Positions 7,019-8,022 of a stretch of 8,022 nucleotides of DNA are shown here, piece after piece. Source of the stretch: Candidatus Hydrogenedentota bacterium (GTDB lineage: Bacteria > Hydrogenedentota > Hydrogenedentia > Hydrogenedentales > CAITNO01); NCBI GenBank assembly GCA_022710255.1, contig JAKLHG010000161.1:1-8022 (forward strand), written 5' to 3'. The stretch's first letter is position 1; every line of letters starts with the position of its first letter. The notes below the pieces were generated by a model. It had not been told where the DNA came from. It worked only from the letters and a program-made list of their open reading frames with translations, and did not search any database. Made by a program: the position numbers and the translations under genes.

Positions 7019-7117
7019 GACCTTATCTCCATTTCGGCTCCTGACCATTGGCGGATAGAAGACTTTCGCCGATGCGTCCGCTATCCCCGCCTGCGCCACC
7101 CAGAGGCAAGCGAGAAT

Positions 7118-7126
7118 AGCATAACA
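7118..7126 (-). promoter_or_regulatory. candidate extended -10 promoter for glnB
   Basis: On the minus strand the region upstream of glnB reads TGTTATGCT, a TGn-extended -10 with TATGCT matching 4 of 6 consensus bases; no good -35 lies at 17 bases. Transcription would start near 7111, about 93 bases before the glnB ATG. A sigma54-like GG/GC pair (7141-7142 and 7128-7129) is separated by 11 rather than the required 10 bases and was not accepted. Confidence 0.25.
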
Positions 7127-7186
7127 GGCATTCTCCCCCGCCAAACAATCCTTATCCCGCTACACGGTGTGGAATAACTTGCGACT

Positions 7187-7330
7187 TCCTGAACTCGTCG
7201 GAACACACAATGGCGCTTTGCGAGAAAACACAGAGACTAAGTAAAGGAGGGACTGACTGCCAAAGAGTCCCTGGGCACTGCGTATAATCCTGTGTTTCAT
7301 GCTTGCTATTGGGTAGTCTGTCCCTTCTTT
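7187..7330 (+). repeat. REP/MITE-like repeat, copy B
   Basis: This is a diverged second copy of the element at 4719-4867, in the same orientation. It starts with TCCTGAACTCGTCGGAA (16 of 17 bases shared with copy A), continues through a GAAAACA / CACAGAGAC block matching copy A, and ends in GCTATT...TCTGTCCCTT, also shared. Its own imperfect inverted repeat pairs 7243-7267 with 7306-7330 (20 of 25 positions, several mismatches being G-T pairs) around a 38-base loop, close to the 36-base loop of copy A. It sits upstream of glnB between glnB and moaC. The alignment was made by eye. Confidence 0.55.
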
Positions 7331-7734
7331 GGGAAAAAAAACCGCGCCAAATCTTTGTCAAGGTTAGGAAGTCTGAAATTCAACTGTATCGACGTTTCCA
7401 AGGACCGTGATTCATACCGGCATTTATATAGCAACTATCATGCCAATAAAAGCGGCGCTGAATACTCGGGGAAATTTTCAGAATGCGGAAGAAAAGGCGG
7501 GACTTGGTTCCAAAGTGAATTTATGGCATTAACCAAGGCTTTAAACCCTGATATCCCCGCCCCCACGCCCCAATGCCAGGTGGAAAAGCGTGTTGCGCGG
7601 CGCTACAGGATATCTTTCAGAAAACTTGAATTGCCTACGAAAAGGTAGGTTTTGGGAAGGCAACAAACACGCTGGTAGTTTTTTTGTGCCACCCCCACAA
7701 ATCGCCCCCTCGCTTCCTCCCCAGGCCGCATTCG
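7331..7734. other. Intergenic region downstream of moaC, no confident gene
   Basis: About 400 bases lie between repeat copy B and the moaC stop. One plus-strand frame (7292-7648, 118 codons) crosses it, but it starts inside the repeat, has no ribosome binding site, and its product shows no familiar motif. Visible structures are CTTGGTT/AACCAAG (7503-7509 with 7531-7537, 21-base loop) and CCTAC/GTAGG (7634-7638 with 7645-7649) followed by TTTT. A run of seven T (7679-7685 area) follows a few bases later. Base composition is more AT-rich than the surrounding genes, which suggests non-coding or decayed sequence. Confidence 0.4.
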
Positions 7735-8022
7735 TTATTCCTTGATTTTTTCTAATAACACGATGTCTCCAATGCTCATCCCCTTGTCGACCGCTTTACA
7801 CATATCATAGACCGTCAATAAGGCAGCACTGACCGCCGTCAAAGCCTCCATCTCCACCCCCGTACGGCCGTAACAGGTAACTTCGCTGGTTACGGAAATA
7901 CCGTCTTGCTCCAGGAACGCCTGTACACGAATACCGGTCAGGAGCAGGGTATGACACAGGGGAATCCATTCGCAGGTGCGCTTGGCCGCTTGAACCCCCG
8001 CGATTTCGGCAACCGTCAGCAC
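7735..8022 (-). CDS. moaC: Cyclic pyranopterin monophosphate synthase, 5' partial
   Basis: MoaC catalyses the second half of the first step of molybdenum cofactor synthesis, converting 3',8-cyclo-7,8-dihydro-GTP to cyclic pyranopterin monophosphate in the cytoplasm. Only the last 95 residues are in the window; by comparison with E. coli MoaC about 53 N-terminal residues, including the catalytic lysine (E. coli Lys51), lie beyond base 8022. The GTG at the edge is an internal valine codon, not a start. Clear motifs: AGVQAAKRT, IPLCHTL (His77 of E. coli), GRTGVEMEALTAVS (Glu112/Glu114) and YDMCKAVDKGM (Asp128/Lys131). All visible active-site residues are present. The end is unusual: it stops at LLEKIKE, without the Ser-Gly-Gly-Lys-Ser-Gly segment that usually follows. 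No other moa gene is in the window. Confidence 0.96.
   Translation of the reverse strand: MLTVAEIAGVQAAKRTCEWIPLCHTLLLTGIRVQAFLEQDGISVTSEVTCYGRTGVEMEALTAVSAALLTVYDMCKAVDKGMSIGDIVLLEKIKE

Noticed and set aside
7128..7142. Sigma54-like GG...GC promoter upstream of glnB.
   Set aside because: The GG and GC elements are 11 bases apart rather than 10, and the flanking bases fit poorly; sigma54 spacing is strict.
7019..7144. In-frame upstream extension of glnB.
   Set aside because: P-II proteins start with MKK.EAIIKPFKL, which is exactly at 7018; the extension is not P-II-like.
7292..7648. A 118-codon plus-strand frame near moaC.
   Set aside because: It starts within repeat copy B, lacks a ribosome binding site and shows no family features; described as intergenic instead.

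Overview
The window (about 55% GC by eye) looks like chromosomal DNA of an environmental, probably uncultured, Gram-negative-type bacterium. It holds five clear protein genes and one partial gene at each edge pair: a glycosidase-like protein (5' end outside the window), a secreted esterase, an acyl-CoA dehydrogenase, the nitrogen pair glnB-glnA, and the end of moaC. The GH42-like protein beside a secreted BD-FAE-type esterase is a combination I associate with polysaccharide-degrading lineages such as Planctomycetota, Lentisphaerota or Hydrogenedentota. That placement is an inference and cannot be proved from this window.

Left part, plus strand (1-4683). A large GH42-like protein is open at the left edge and ends at 2003. 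A 245-base gap follows, which may hold the decayed tail of another gene. Next is an exported alpha/beta hydrolase (2249-3316) with a full Ser-Asp-His triad. After a hairpin-bearing gap comes an acyl-CoA dehydrogenase (3445-4683) whose catalytic glutamate appears to sit at the isovaleryl/long-chain-type position. The first two genes plausibly act together on esterified plant or algal polysaccharide. The dehydrogenase is probably an independent catabolic gene.

Middle (4684-5099). This convergent intergenic region between the dehydrogenase and glnA is rich in inverted repeats. It carries one long imperfect palindrome (copy A of a roughly 145-bp repeat) and a second palindrome built around GGGACAGTC/GACTGTCCC, placed to act as the glnA terminator.

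Right part, minus strand (8022-5100). Transcription runs from moaC (upstream, 5' end outside the window) and then, after a roughly 700-base gap, through glnB and glnA. GlnB keeps the uridylylation tyrosine (Tyr51) and GlnA keeps the adenylylation tyrosine (Tyr402). The pair therefore implies the classical GlnD/GlnE cascade controlling ammonia assimilation. A second diverged copy (B) of the 145-bp repeat lies upstream of glnB in the same orientation as copy A, so the glnBA unit is bracketed by direct repeats of what looks like a REP/MITE-type family. No transposase, CRISPR array, tRNA or rRNA was seen. The least ordinary things here are this repeat family, the apparently altered active site of the GH42-like protein, and the shortened MoaC C-terminus.
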